From Natrinema ejinorense (GTDB taxonomy: Archaea > Halobacteriota > Halobacteria > Halobacteriales > Natrialbaceae), in contig NZ_NXNI01000001.1 of assembly GCF_002494345.1 (NCBI RefSeq), positions 434,001 through 498,000 on the forward strand: a stretch of DNA of 64,000 nt. Reading direction: 5' to 3'. The position numbers and the translations under genes were made by a program. The notes below the pieces were generated by a model. That model worked only from the letters and a program-made list of their open reading frames with translations. It was not told where the DNA came from and made no database searches. Each line of letters opens with the position of its first letter. The first letter of the stretch is position 1. This document shows positions 1 to 9,019 of this stretch, in pieces.

Positions 1-280
1 CCGGCGAGAGGACGCGGTAGGCGACGTCGAGGTTCGCCCGCAGCAGTTCCCAGGTAAACGCGCCGAGGTAGCGTCCGGCGTAGGGAAGCACGCGAACGCC
101 CCGCCCGAGATCGACGTGTTTGCCGTACAGCCGCCGGAAAACGAAGGCGACCGGCAGCCCGACGAGCAGTCCCGCCAGGAGCCCCCGGACGAGCGAGATG
201 GGTGTGAGGGGGAACCCGCGGACGAACACCCACAGGACGGCGAAGACGATGCCAATGACCGGCCAGGTTCGAACTCGCAT
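1..280 (-). CDS. mnhE: Na+/H+ antiporter subunit E (MnhE/MrpE), partial
   Basis: Last visible gene of the antiporter operon. It is cut by the window edge, so only the N-terminal part (about 93 residues) is seen. The translation begins MRVRTWPVIG, has hydrophobic membrane segments, and continues with a FRRLYG stretch and an AFTWELLRANLDVAYRVL-like segment typical of MrpE. The ATG at 280 overlaps the stop of mnhD (ATGA), indicating translational coupling. MrpE is a small membrane subunit of the multisubunit Na+/H+ antiporter needed for complex assembly. Identification rests on context plus recognisable sequence. Confidence 0.85.
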   Translation of the reverse strand, partial: MRVRTWPVIGIVFAVLWVFVRGFPLTPISLVRGLLAGLLVGLPVAFVFRRLYGKHVDLGRGVRVLPYAGRYLGAFTWELLRANLDVAYRVLSP

Positions 281-1944
281 CAGTGTTCACCTCCACTCGA
301 GGGTACCAGTTCGCTCGGGTCCGTGGGATCGACGGCGTCGACGTATCCCTCGGTATCGAGCGCGGCTTCGGCGGCAGTTTCGGCGAACTCGTAGACTGGA
401 TCGAAGCCGACGCCGACCGTGACGATGGCCGCCGCGAGGACCGCGAGGACGATCACCTGTACGGAATCGACGGTCGCCGTCTCGACGGCGTCAGTCTCGG
501 CCCCCCAGAAGCTCTGATTCCACAGCCGGGTCGTGTAGGCGATCGTCAACAGGGAGCCGACGAGCAAGAGGACGATCACGGGACCGGCCCTCGCTCGAGC
601 CGCGGCGTCGAAGACGAGGAACTTGCCGAAAAAGCCCGACAGCGGCGGGATCCCGACGAGCGCGAGCGAGCCGACGAACACGGCGATCGCCAGCGGGGGC
701 GACCGCTTCGCCATCCCGCCGAGATCGTCAAAGCGACTCGTCCCCGTGGCGGCTCTGACCGTCCCGACTGCGAGGAAGAGCAGTCCCTTCGCCAGCGTGT
801 GGTTGAGCGCGTAGACCAGCGCCGCGACGATGGCGAACTGGCGCAGCGTCGGATCGATCGTCGTCGCCGCGATCGCGACCGGGATCGCGATGAACCCGAC
901 CTGCCCGATGCTCGAGTACGCGAAGACGCCCTCCATGGAGTCGCGGCCGACGGCTCCGATCCCGCCCACGAGGATGCTGGCGGCGGCCATGAGGAACAGC
1001 GCCGTGCCGACGAACGGGAGCGGGGACTCCCCCGCGATCGCCGCGTTCAGGACCGGCAGCTGCAGGTCGACGGCGACCTCCGCGCCGGCGAAGACGGTAA
1101 AGGAGAGCCGGATGATGGCGTAGATGCCGACTTTCTTCGTCGCGCCGGCCAGCAGCGCCGTTATCTGTGGCGGTGCGGCCCGGTAGGCGGTCGGGATCCA
1201 GAACTGGAAGGGGACGAGGCCGGCTTTGATCGCGAACACCGAGAGGAGCAGTCCGAGGAGGCCGACGACGGGGACGGGCTCGAGGCCGTAGGCCGCCGGC
1301 TCGGCGAGCCGTTGGGCGAGATCGGCCATGTTGAGCGTTCCGGTCGTCGCGTAGATCCCGCCGACGCCGAGCAGGAACACGGCGCTGGCAAGTAGGTTGA
1401 GCGTGACGTACCAGAACGCGGCCCTGGTGTGCTGGGGGCCGCCGCTGTAGGCGACGAAGACGTAACTGGCCATCAGCATGACCTCGAACCAGACGAAGAG
1501 GTTGAACAGGTCGCCGGTGAGGAAGGCCCCGGTCACGCCCAGCGCGAGGAAGTGAAAGAGCGGGAAGTAGTAACTGCGCCCCTCTCCGCCGGGGAGATGT
1601 CTGGTCGAAAAGACCAGCGATGCGACTCCCAGCACGGCCACCATGGTTAGCATGAACGCCGAGAGGCCGTCGGCGACCAGCGTGATGCCGAGGGGGGCCG
1701 GCCAGTCGCCGACCTGGTAGGTCGCGATTCCCGGCGCGTCCGGCGCGAGAACGATATACCAGTCGATAGCTGCCACCGCGACCGCGTAGGCGGCGCCGGC
1801 GGCGAGGCTCACGGCCGCTCGAGTCCGTGGGTGTCGGCCCAGCAGGAGCGAGCCGACGGCCGCGGCCAGGACGATCAGCATCGGCGCGATCACGAGCTGC
1901 GATTCGGTCCCGACTGGCATCGTCGTCATCGTCGTCATCATCAT
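280..1944 (-). CDS. mnhD: Na+/H+ antiporter subunit D (MnhD/MrpD)
   Basis: A 554-residue polytopic membrane protein of the NuoL/M/N-type antiporter family. It shows the conserved Glu in WFEVMLMASY of the fifth helix, and the Lys-containing segments KAGLVPFQFWIP and GATKKVGIYA that line the ion path. It is predicted to exchange Na+ for H+ across the cytoplasmic membrane together with MnhA. The start lies in a Met-rich stretch (MMMTTMTTM), so the exact codon is uncertain by a few residues. It overlaps mnhC upstream (1941-1944) and mnhE downstream by 4 nt. An MnhD assignment is preferred over a respiratory complex I subunit because of the A-B-C-D-E gene order. Confidence 0.92.
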   Translation of the reverse strand: MMMTTMTTMPVGTESQLVIAPMLIVLAAAVGSLLLGRHPRTRAAVSLAAGAAYAVAVAAIDWYIVLAPDAPGIATYQVGDWPAPLGITLVADGLSAFMLTMVAVLGVASLVFSTRHLPGGEGRSYYFPLFHFLALGVTGAFLTGDLFNLFVWFEVMLMASYVFVAYSGGPQHTRAAFWYVTLNLLASAVFLLGVGGIYATTGTLNMADLAQRLAEPAAYGLEPVPVVGLLGLLLSVFAIKAGLVPFQFWIPTAYRAAPPQITALLAGATKKVGIYAIIRLSFTVFAGAEVAVDLQLPVLNAAIAGESPLPFVGTALFLMAAASILVGGIGAVGRDSMEGVFAYSSIGQVGFIAIPVAIAATTIDPTLRQFAIVAALVYALNHTLAKGLLFLAVGTVRAATGTSRFDDLGGMAKRSPPLAIAVFVGSLALVGIPPLSGFFGKFLVFDAAARARAGPVIVLLLVGSLLTIAYTTRLWNQSFWGAETDAVETATVDSVQVIVLAVLAAAIVTVGVGFDPVYEFAETAAEAALDTEGYVDAVDPTDPSELVPSSGGEH

Positions 1945-2294
1945 TCACGATCACCGAGTTCCGTGACGTCTAACGTATCGTGTTCCTCGTAGACGCGATA
2001 CGACAGCACGAGCGCGAACGCGGTCATGCCGAAGCCGATGACGATCGCGGTCAACACCAGTGCCTGGACCAGCGGGTCGGCGGTCTCCGGAACGCTCTCG
2101 CCGTGACCGGCGAGGATCGGCACCGAGTCGGCGGTCGCCGGTGCGATTCCGGCCATCGCCAGCAGGTAGACGTTCGCGGCCTGGCTGATGATCGCCAGCC
2201 CCCAGACGACCCGGATCAGATCCCGACGCAGGAGCAGGAAGGTCCCGAGGGCGAACAGTGCACCGACCGTCGCCGCGAGCACGACGCCGGTCAT
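1941..2294 (-). CDS. mnhC: Na+/H+ antiporter subunit C (MnhC/MrpC)
   Basis: A 117-residue NuoK-like membrane subunit. It begins MTGVVLAATVGALFALGTF and contains the RDLIRVVWGLAIISQAANV region characteristic of MrpC. Three transmembrane helices are predicted. The start was placed at 2294 because its ATG overlaps the mnhB stop (ATGA at 2291-2294). The longer open frame reaching 2852 is out-of-frame read-through over mnhB. The C-terminus is short and acidic (ELGDRE). Confidence 0.92.
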   Translation of the reverse strand: MTGVVLAATVGALFALGTFLLLRRDLIRVVWGLAIISQAANVYLLAMAGIAPATADSVPILAGHGESVPETADPLVQALVLTAIVIGFGMTAFALVLSYRVYEEHDTLDVTELGDRE

Positions 2295-2755
2295 TCGGCT
2301 CCCACCACCGAGAGGATCGTGAGGAGGCCACCGACGACCACGCAGTAGACCCCGAAGTCGAACGCGAGCGCGCTCGCGACCTCGAGGTGGTCGTAGATCG
2401 GGATCCCCTCGAGGGTCTCGTAGGTCTGCGTGAGGAACGGCCGGCCGAACAGCAGCGGCGCGAGGCCGCTGGCGACCGCGATCGCGAACCCGTAGGCGAA
2501 CAGCCGGCGGTAGGCCACGACGACGCGGTCCCGCGAGGGTCCCTTGCCGGGATCGACGTCCCGGCCGAGGACGCCCCGCTCGAGGAAGTCCAGCCCGAAC
2601 GCCATGTACACGATCGCGAACGCCGTCGTCGTGAGCACGCCGCCGATGAAGCCGCCGCCGGGCAGGTTGTGGCCCTCGAAGAACAGCGAAATCGCAACGA
2701 CCAGGATGATCGGGACGATCGCTCGAGCGGTCGTGCGCATGATGACCGTCGTCAT
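2291..2755 (-). CDS. mnhB: Na+/H+ antiporter subunit B (MnhB/MrpB)
   Basis: A 154-residue membrane protein with four predicted helices. It carries the MrpB signature FFEGHNLPGGGFIGG near residue 25. MrpB is a structural subunit of the Mrp complex. The ATG overlaps the mnhA stop by 4 nt (2752-2755) and the mnhC start by 4 nt, so the whole operon is translationally coupled. Confidence 0.93.
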   Translation of the reverse strand: MTTVIMRTTARAIVPIILVVAISLFFEGHNLPGGGFIGGVLTTTAFAIVYMAFGLDFLERGVLGRDVDPGKGPSRDRVVVAYRRLFAYGFAIAVASGLAPLLFGRPFLTQTYETLEGIPIYDHLEVASALAFDFGVYCVVVGGLLTILSVVGAE

Positions 2756-5265
2756 TCGTCCTCACCCCCGGTCGGACCGCCGTCGGATCGGGTTCCGGCG
2801 GGCCCGTCGTCGGTAGACGAACCGCCGTCCGTCTCGCCGGCGGTCGGTCCACCCGTGCTCGAGCCGCCGGCGGGCGGGACGTCGGTCCCGGCGGTCCTCG
2901 AGTCGTCGTCGCCGCGCCCGCGCATGACGATCAGCGTCAGGATCGAGATCGAGGCGACCGCGATCACCGCGAGTTCGCCGAGCGTGTCGAACCCGCGGAA
3001 GTCGACGAGGGTGACGTTGACGATGTTGGTGCCGCCGCCCTCCGGAACGGCCTTCGCGGCGTAGTAGCGTGCGATGTCGGTCGACCCGTCTGGCCTGGCG
3101 GCGGTCGTGACCAGCACCGTGACGAACGCGGTCACGCCGACTGCAACCGAGAGGACGGCGTCACGGGCGACCGCCCCCAATTCGATCTCTTCGGATTCGG
3201 GGATCTCCTCGATGACGAGCAGGAAGAGCACGAGCACGAGCGTCTCGACGACGAGCTGGGTCAAGGCCAGATCGGGCGCGCTCGCGAGGATGTAGAAGAT
3301 GGCGATCATAAAGCCGAGGATCGAGAGCGTGAGGACGCCCGCGATGTGCGAGTCCGAGAGGGCGACGGCAACGCCACCGATCACCGCGACGAGCAACACG
3401 AGCGCGATCGGCAGCGTCACCTCGATCCCGAAGGCGACGGGCGAAATGGCGCCCGCCGCGACGAAGCCGGCGAGTGCGAGCGTACAGGTCGCCGCCAACG
3501 TCCACGTCGCGTACGTCCGCAGGAGTCCGTTGTGGACCGTCTCGGCGAACGCCCGTCCCTCGTCGGTGAGCCCCTCGACGATAGTATCGTACCACCAGTT
3601 CGCCCGAATGGGTGGTATCCCTCCGACGAGCGTTCGGACGCCGTCGTGGATGCGGCCGTAGGCTGGATACGCGAGGAACCCGACGCCGATGGTCACCGCG
3701 CTCATCCCAACCGGCGTCGAATACGATGTCGGGAGCCCGACGTGCATCTCGTGGGGATCGACGGCCGTCGCCTCGAGGCCGGACTGGACGATGACGTCGA
3801 CGGCGATGTCGGGGTCGACGCTGACGAGTGCGGCCAGCAGCGCCAACACGGCCGGCGGGACGAGCAGGGTTACGGGTGGGCGATGGACGTGGCCGAGCCC
3901 CTCGGGCCGGTCGCCGAAGAACAGCGAGAGGAATCGCAGCGAGTAGAGGACGGTGAAGATGCTCCCGAAGACGGCGACGGCGGGATAGAGCCAGCCCAGC
4001 ACCCCGATATCGTGGTAGTGACTCGCCTCGACGGCGGCCTCGAAGAGCAGTTCCTTCGAGTAAAAGCCGTTGAACGGCGGAAGACCCGCCATGCTGAGTG
4101 CAACGATAGTCGTGATCGCCGCCGTGACCGGGAGGTCGTGGCGAAGGCCGCCGAGTTTCGCGATCTCTCGCGTGCCCGCCTCGTGGGCGACGATGCCGGC
4201 GACGAGGAACAGTGCGGCCTTGAACAGGGCGTGGTTGAGAAGGTGGAAGACGCCGGTTTCAGCGCCGTACACGGACGTAAAGCCGAATCCGGCGACCATC
4301 AGGCCGAGATGGCTCGCCGTCGAGTAGGCCAGCAGTTCCTTGATGTCCGTCGACGCGACGGCCATGATCGCACAGACGGTCATCGTCGTCAGGCCGAGCG
4401 TCGCAAAGAGGACGAGCCACTCGGGTCCGACGAGCATCGGCCGAACGCGGCCGATGAAGTAGACGCCGACTTTGACCATCGTCGCGGAGTGGAGAAACGC
4501 CGACACGGGCGTCGGGGCTGCCATCGCGTTGGGGAGCCAGAAGTGCAGCGGGACCTGTGCGGACTTGGTTCCCGCGCCGATGGCGAACAATCCGAGTACC
4601 GGAAGGAACAGTCCCCGCTCGCGAAGGGCCTCCTGCATCGCGTCGGGGTTCTCGAGCATCGCCGCGAGGTCGAACACTGCGACCGCCGACCCGGAATCGA
4701 CGACGTCGACGGCGACGAGCGACAGCAGGAGGAAGCCGACCAACAAGAAGAGGCCGCCGCCGACGGTGATGAACATCGCCATCCGGGCGGCGTACTGCGA
4801 GGAGTCGTCAGCGGTGTAGTAGCCGATCAGGACGAACGAACAGAGGCTCGTGAGTTCCCAGAACAGAAAGATCGCGATCAGATCGGCGGCGAGTGCGACG
4901 CCGACGATCGATCCCATAAAGGCGAGCAACGCGGCGTAGTATCTGGTGAGCCCCGACTGTCCGTGCATATAGGCGGGCGAGTACGTGAAGATGAGCGCTC
5001 CGATACCGCAGGCGAGCAACGCGAACAACAGCGCCCAGCCGTCCACGGAGAACCGAAGCGCGATATTCAGCGCGGGGATCCACTCGAGGGCGACGGTTCC
5101 CTCCTGGCCGTACTGGGTTCCGAGGAGTCCGAACGATGCCAGTGCGACGACGGTGCCCGCGTATCCGGTCCGCTCCCCGAGAACGCGGACGAAAAGCGGC
5201 GTGAGCGCTGTCGCGACGAACGGCAGCGCGACCGCGGCGATGACGATCGCCAGGTCGGGAGACAT
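2752..5265 (-). CDS. mnhA: Na+/H+ antiporter subunit A (MnhA/MrpA), with acidic C-terminal tail
   Basis: First gene of the antiporter operon; 837 residues. The N-terminal two thirds is a NuoL-like proton channel module with the helix-5 Glu in LFWELTSLCSFVLIGYY and Lys-containing KSAQVPLHFWLPNAM and MVKVGVYFIGR segments. The C-terminal third matches the MrpA-specific extension (MbhD/MbhE-like): an SAPDLALTQLVVETLVLVLF segment, then GFDTLGELAVIA. Length fits fused MrpA proteins (about 800). The last 50 or so residues are an unusual Gly/Thr/Asp/Ser-rich hydrophilic tail, likely cytoplasmic. The neighbouring gene on the other side is the divergent elp3. Confidence 0.93.
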   Translation of the reverse strand: MSPDLAIVIAAVALPFVATALTPLFVRVLGERTGYAGTVVALASFGLLGTQYGQEGTVALEWIPALNIALRFSVDGWALLFALLACGIGALIFTYSPAYMHGQSGLTRYYAALLAFMGSIVGVALAADLIAIFLFWELTSLCSFVLIGYYTADDSSQYAARMAMFITVGGGLFLLVGFLLLSLVAVDVVDSGSAVAVFDLAAMLENPDAMQEALRERGLFLPVLGLFAIGAGTKSAQVPLHFWLPNAMAAPTPVSAFLHSATMVKVGVYFIGRVRPMLVGPEWLVLFATLGLTTMTVCAIMAVASTDIKELLAYSTASHLGLMVAGFGFTSVYGAETGVFHLLNHALFKAALFLVAGIVAHEAGTREIAKLGGLRHDLPVTAAITTIVALSMAGLPPFNGFYSKELLFEAAVEASHYHDIGVLGWLYPAVAVFGSIFTVLYSLRFLSLFFGDRPEGLGHVHRPPVTLLVPPAVLALLAALVSVDPDIAVDVIVQSGLEATAVDPHEMHVGLPTSYSTPVGMSAVTIGVGFLAYPAYGRIHDGVRTLVGGIPPIRANWWYDTIVEGLTDEGRAFAETVHNGLLRTYATWTLAATCTLALAGFVAAGAISPVAFGIEVTLPIALVLLVAVIGGVAVALSDSHIAGVLTLSILGFMIAIFYILASAPDLALTQLVVETLVLVLFLLVIEEIPESEEIELGAVARDAVLSVAVGVTAFVTVLVTTAARPDGSTDIARYYAAKAVPEGGGTNIVNVTLVDFRGFDTLGELAVIAVASISILTLIVMRGRGDDDSRTAGTDVPPAGGSSTGGPTAGETDGGSSTDDGPAGTRSDGGPTGGEDE

Positions 5266-5407
5266 TCGATACGCCGGGGTAGGGGAAGACCGGCCTTAAA
5301 CGGTTACCTTTCGGATAGCCGAACGATGATCGGAATCGATCGACACGAGCGGGGGACGATCGGGTTCGAATCGGCGGGGCCGGTTCGCGACTGACGACTC
5401 CGACACG

Positions 5408-5413
5408 CTTATT
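5408..5413 (+). promoter_or_regulatory. TATA-like box for elp3
   Basis: The T/A-rich hexamer CTTATT lies 26-31 nt upstream of the GTG at 5439. That is the spacing expected for an archaeal TATA element driving a leaderless transcript that starts at or next to the start codon. No Shine-Dalgarno-like sequence precedes the GTG. Confidence 0.5.
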
Positions 5414-5438
5414 CGCGAACGGGGACCATTCACGTGTA

Positions 5439-7100
5439 GTGAGTACTGAGACGCCAGAACCGACCGAAACCGAAGCGTTCGAACGGGTCTGTGAGACGCT
5501 CGTCGAGCGGATCCTCGCCGGCGAGGTCGAGCGCGACGAGGTCGAGAAAGCCAAACTCGAGGCCTGTTCGGAACACTCGGCGCCCAAGGTGCCGAAAAAC
5601 TCCGAGCTGCTGGATTACGCGCCCGAGGAGCACCGCGAGGATCTCGAGACCGTGCTCCAGCGCAAACCGGTTCGGACGGCGTCGGGCGTCTCGCCGGTCG
5701 CGATCATGACCTCGCCCGAGCGCTGTCCCCACGGGAAGTGTCTCTACTGTCCGGGCGGTCCCGATTCGGAGTTTTCCTCTTCGCAGAGCTACACGGGCGA
5801 GGAGCCCGCCGCCGCTCGCGGCGTCCAGAACGAGTACGACCCCTACGGGCAGGTGACCCTGCGCCTGGAGCAGTTGCGCCAGATCGGTCACCCCGTCGAC
5901 AAGGTCGAGCTCATCCTGATGGGCGGGACGATGACCGCCCGCAGCCACGACTATCAGGAGTGGTTCGTCAAGCGCGCCCTCGAGGCGATGAACGACTACG
6001 ACGTCGACAAGGAACCCGAGCCGGCCCAGGGGGTTAGCTTCGCCGAGGATCCCGAGGAGTACGAGTGGCAGTACCTCGAGGACGTCATCGCGGAAAACGA
6101 GACGGCGGACATCCGCAACATCGGGACGACCTTCGAGACGAAGCCCGACTGGTGTGATCCCGAACAGATCGATCGGATGCTCGAGCTTGGCGGGACGAAA
6201 GTCGAGGTCGGCGTCCAGACGACCTACGAGCGAATCAACAGGGAAATGCACCGCGGCCACGGCGCTCAGGCGTCGATCGACGCCAATCAGCGGCTGCGCG
6301 ACTCGGCGTTCAAGGTCGGGTTCCACATGATGCCGGGCCAGCCCGGGATGTCGAAGGAAATGTGTCTGGAGGACTTCCGGCGACTCTTCGAGGAAGAACA
6401 GTGGAAGCCCGACTACCTGAAGATCTACCCGACGCTCGTGGTGCGGGGCACTGCGACCTACGACTGGTGGCACAGAGACGAGTACGATCCCCTCTCGAAC
6501 GACGAGGCCGCCGACCTGATCGCGGAGATCAAGGACATGATCCCCCGGTACACTCGGCTCCAGCGCGTCCAGCGGGACATCCCGGCGGACTTCATCGACG
6601 CGGGCGTCTGGAAGTCGAACCTCCGCCAGCTCGCGCGCAAGCGCATGGACGAACACGGCTGGACGTGTGAGTGTATCCGCTGTCGCGAGGCCGGAATGCA
6701 CGACGAGGAGCCCGAAACCGTCGAACTCGACGTAACCCGCTACGAGGCCTGTGGCGGCACCGAGCACTTCATTTCCGTCGAGGACTTCGACAAGGACCTC
6801 CTCGTGGGCTTTTGCCGGCTCCGGTTCCCGAACGATCCCGTCCGCCCGGAACTCGAGAACGCAGCGCTGGTCCGGGAACTGCACGTCTACGGCTCGGAAG
6901 TCGCAATGGGTGACGACGGCGCGACAGACCAGCACCAACACCAGGGCTACGGCCGTCGGTTGATGGACCACGCCGAGACGCTCGCCGCCGACGCCGGATA
7001 CGACAAGGTAAGCGTCATTTCCGGCATCGGTGCTCGAGAGTACTACCGGAACAAGCTCGGCTACCATCAGGACGGTCCGTACGTCAGCAAACGAGTGTGA
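5439..7100 (+). CDS. elp3: tRNA uridine(34) 5-carboxymethylaminomethyl-modifying radical SAM/acetyltransferase Elp3
   Basis: A 553-residue archaeal Elp3. The N-terminal radical SAM domain carries the three cluster cysteines in CPHGKCLYC (C96, C101, C104) followed by PGGPDSEF. The C-terminal GNAT domain has the acetyl-CoA loop QGYGRR (about 502-507) and the YYRNKLGY motif near 535-542. The enzyme uses acetyl-CoA and SAM to place a cm5 group on wobble U34 of tRNA; archaeal Elp3 acts without the other Elongator subunits. The start is GTG at 5439, supported by TATA spacing. A Trm9-like methyltransferase at 21643-22347 could act on the product. The gene is followed directly by a degenerate copy of its own last codons. 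Confidence 0.95.
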   Translation: MSTETPEPTETEAFERVCETLVERILAGEVERDEVEKAKLEACSEHSAPKVPKNSELLDYAPEEHREDLETVLQRKPVRTASGVSPVAIMTSPERCPHGKCLYCPGGPDSEFSSSQSYTGEEPAAARGVQNEYDPYGQVTLRLEQLRQIGHPVDKVELILMGGTMTARSHDYQEWFVKRALEAMNDYDVDKEPEPAQGVSFAEDPEEYEWQYLEDVIAENETADIRNIGTTFETKPDWCDPEQIDRMLELGGTKVEVGVQTTYERINREMHRGHGAQASIDANQRLRDSAFKVGFHMMPGQPGMSKEMCLEDFRRLFEEEQWKPDYLKIYPTLVVRGTATYDWWHRDEYDPLSNDEAADLIAEIKDMIPRYTRLQRVQRDIPADFIDAGVWKSNLRQLARKRMDEHGWTCECIRCREAGMHDEEPETVELDVTRYEACGGTEHFISVEDFDKDLLVGFCRLRFPNDPVRPELENAALVRELHVYGSEVAMGDDGATDQHQHQGYGRRLMDHAETLAADAGYDKVSVISGIGAREYYRNKLGYHQDGPYVSKRV

Positions 7101-7136
7101 GTGGACGGTCCGTACGTCAGCAACCGCCTGTAAGTC
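7071..7136 (+). repeat. 33-bp tandem duplication of the elp3 3' end
   Basis: Copy one is 7071-7103, the last elp3 codons plus stop. Copy two is 7104-7136. The first 20 bases are identical and 28 of 33 match overall. The differences look coding: Lys to Asn, a synonymous Arg change, Val to Leu, and stop TGA against TAA. Copy two therefore still reads as an Elp3 C-terminus (DGPYVSNRL, stop). It looks like the leftover end of a second elp3 allele rather than random sequence. Confidence 0.8.
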
Positions 7137-7680
7137 GGGCTCGTGGATCGTGTCGTCCGGATCGCAGCGCCCGCTTGGGCGGTGTCTGACTCCGATGTCG
7201 TATTTATTGGCGACGGTGTAGATCTGGATTATAATCGAAAAATTTATTCGGGTAATCCCACAATTATCCGCTGCCGACAGTGGTCGGCACCGTTGTCAAA
7301 CCCCCCCACTCCGACAACGCCACACCACATCACCGTCCGATCGAGTGCGTCGAACGCCACTCATCGTTCGATTCCTGGTGCGGCCATCTCGGCGCGCTCG
7401 TCCCCGGACCTTTCTGTGTCGTCGCCATCCCGTCAGTTTCGTTCTCTCATGCGCTCTCGGGTAGCCAGAGCGGTGCGTCCACGGTGTGACGGCCGCCGTC
7501 GACGACCGTCTGCGAGAGAAGCCAGTCGGTTACTCCATCCTCGGAAGTCGGAAGGTGGTGCTGGGCCGTCCGAGGGCGGTGCGTTCGTAAACGCCGGTCG
7601 TCCTGTCGTGCCGACCGGGGTACAAACCAGCACACAGCCCAACCGCGGGACGGGACGCCTCGCCGTCCTCGGCGAAGCGG
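7137..7680. other. Gene-poor gap with an AT-rich patch
   Basis: No convincing gene. Bases about 7196-7265 are strikingly AT-rich for this genome (TATTTATT, ATTATAATCG, AAAAATTTATTCG) and could hold promoter elements. On the minus strand at 7447-7635 a short frame ends ..TVDAPLWLPESA and includes TAQHHLP and DWLLSQTV. This vaguely resembles a winged-helix protein of the DUF7344 type that has decayed, but the resemblance is too weak to call. Confidence 0.4.
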
Positions 7681-8034
7681 TCACGCCTCGCGCGCCCTCC
7701 GATAGCCGATCCCGCCCTCGTAACAGAGGTAGCCAAGCGCCACTCCGCCGGCGAGGAGGCCGAGGATCGTTCGGTCGGTACCGTCGGCGACAGCGAGAAA
7801 CGACAGGAGCAAGGCGAGGCTGACCAGCGCTGCGGTTCGAATGCGAGTTCGCGGCGCGTACTCGCCATCGCCGTCGGTCACCGCGAGGTACAGTTGTGGT
7901 CCGAGAATCGGGATCACGACGACGACGAGCACGCCGAAGAGGACGTGCTCAATCTCGAGGATCAGCCCGATACTCAGTCCCGCAACGAAGAGAACAGCCG
8001 CGATAGCGAGAACGCGGTTCTCTCGTGAGAGCAT
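7681..8034 (-). CDS. Small membrane protein of unknown function
   Basis: 117 residues from the ATG at 8034, with about four hydrophobic helices (AIAAVLFVAGL, VLFGVLVVVVIPIL, LVSLALLLSFLAV, LGLLAGGVALGYL). A TATA-like ATATACTAT on the minus strand lies about 25 nt before this ATG, which favours it over the alternative ATG at 8043 or the longer frame to 8106. I do not recognise a family. Arg-rich C-terminus (YRRAREA). Confidence 0.7.
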   Translation of the reverse strand: MLSRENRVLAIAAVLFVAGLSIGLILEIEHVLFGVLVVVVIPILGPQLYLAVTDGDGEYAPRTRIRTAALVSLALLLSFLAVADGTDRTILGLLAGGVALGYLCYEGGIGYRRAREA

Positions 8035-8120
8035 AGAACACATTCGGGCGCTGATAGTATATCCTTTCGGATGGCTGTGGAACGAAGTCGTCGACGTCCG
8101 GGTCACGACCGGCGAGAGCG

Positions 8121-8765
8121 TCAGTCGATCGTGACCTCGAGTTCAAGCAGGCCGAGGTGGGGCGGTGCACCGCCGCCGTTCGTGCGGAACTCCTCGGGCG
8201 TCGAGTTGACGACGTTGTAGAAGTCCGACTGGCTGGTCGGGACGAGCATACTGCCGTCGTCGCGCTGGAGGAACGCCGGGGTGTCGGTGCCCTCGATGAG
8301 TTCGAGTTGTTCCTGCCAGTCCTCGTCGGCGTAGATGAAGGTGCCAAACGAGAACCGCCCTGCGGCGAGCGCGTCGTGTTTCGACAGGAACAGTCCGGCT
8401 TCCTCGGCGTTGTACTCCTCGTCGCTCACCCAGGCGATCGCCGCGATGCCCTCGGCCTGGAGGAGGTAGAAGTCCCAGGAGAGCGTCGCGTCGAACACCG
8501 CCCAGACGCTGCGCGGGCCGACGGTGTGGAGCTCGACGCTGAACGCGGGCCGCAGTCGATCACCCTCCGGTTCGGGGACGAAGGTGGCGTCGTAGCCCGG
8601 CGATCGGATCCCGCGGTCGTGATAGACGACGCCGTCCATATCGATCCCCGCGTCGATCCGATCGACGATCCCGCGGACCGTCGCGCCGCCCTGCTGCTCG
8701 AGGTGCTCGAGGAAGTCGGGAAATCGAGAGACGTCCGTCCAGGGTTGCTCGTCGTTCGCGCTCAT
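8121..8765 (-). CDS. Conserved hypothetical cytosolic protein
   Basis: 214 residues from MSANDEQPW (ATG at 8765). No signal peptide or membrane segment. The protein is acidic and globular, with features such as YHDRGIRSPGY, SWDFYLLQAEGIAAIAWVSDEEY and FIYADEDWQEQLELIEG. The longer frame to 8816 adds an Arg-rich leader untypical of haloarchaeal proteins and was trimmed. It is not recognised as a known enzyme. It faces the divergent rqcH gene across about 250 nt. Confidence 0.7.
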   Translation of the reverse strand: MSANDEQPWTDVSRFPDFLEHLEQQGGATVRGIVDRIDAGIDMDGVVYHDRGIRSPGYDATFVPEPEGDRLRPAFSVELHTVGPRSVWAVFDATLSWDFYLLQAEGIAAIAWVSDEEYNAEEAGLFLSKHDALAAGRFSFGTFIYADEDWQEQLELIEGTDTPAFLQRDDGSMLVPTSQSDFYNVVNSTPEEFRTNGGGAPPHLGLLELEVTID

Positions 8766-9019
8766 ACTTCGTGCCCTCCGCAGGCGGTGTGTGATCGACA
8801 CTGGTCCCCGACACACGACAGCGGCCTGCCCACATCGGCCGTGGGGTTCCCGGTAGCCTCGTCCATAGGTCTTACTGGGTGGTGGCGCGGATTAGGCTTT
8901 CCGACCTCGAGGCGGTACCCCGCGAGTCGGGCGTCGAGTCACGGCCGCCGGGATCCGGTCGGTTCGGGCGCTGGTGTCGGAGCGACACGTCTTTTTGACC
9001 GGGCCGGGCAGTGTGAGGT

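Noticed and set aside
3346-5394. A 682-codon plus-strand frame over mnhA
   Set aside because: Arg/Glu/Asp/Gly-rich mirror of the membrane protein on the other strand; no membrane segments or motifs.
5430-7067. A 545-codon frame antisense to elp3
   Set aside because: Same shadow effect; elp3 shows all catalytic motifs on the plus strand.
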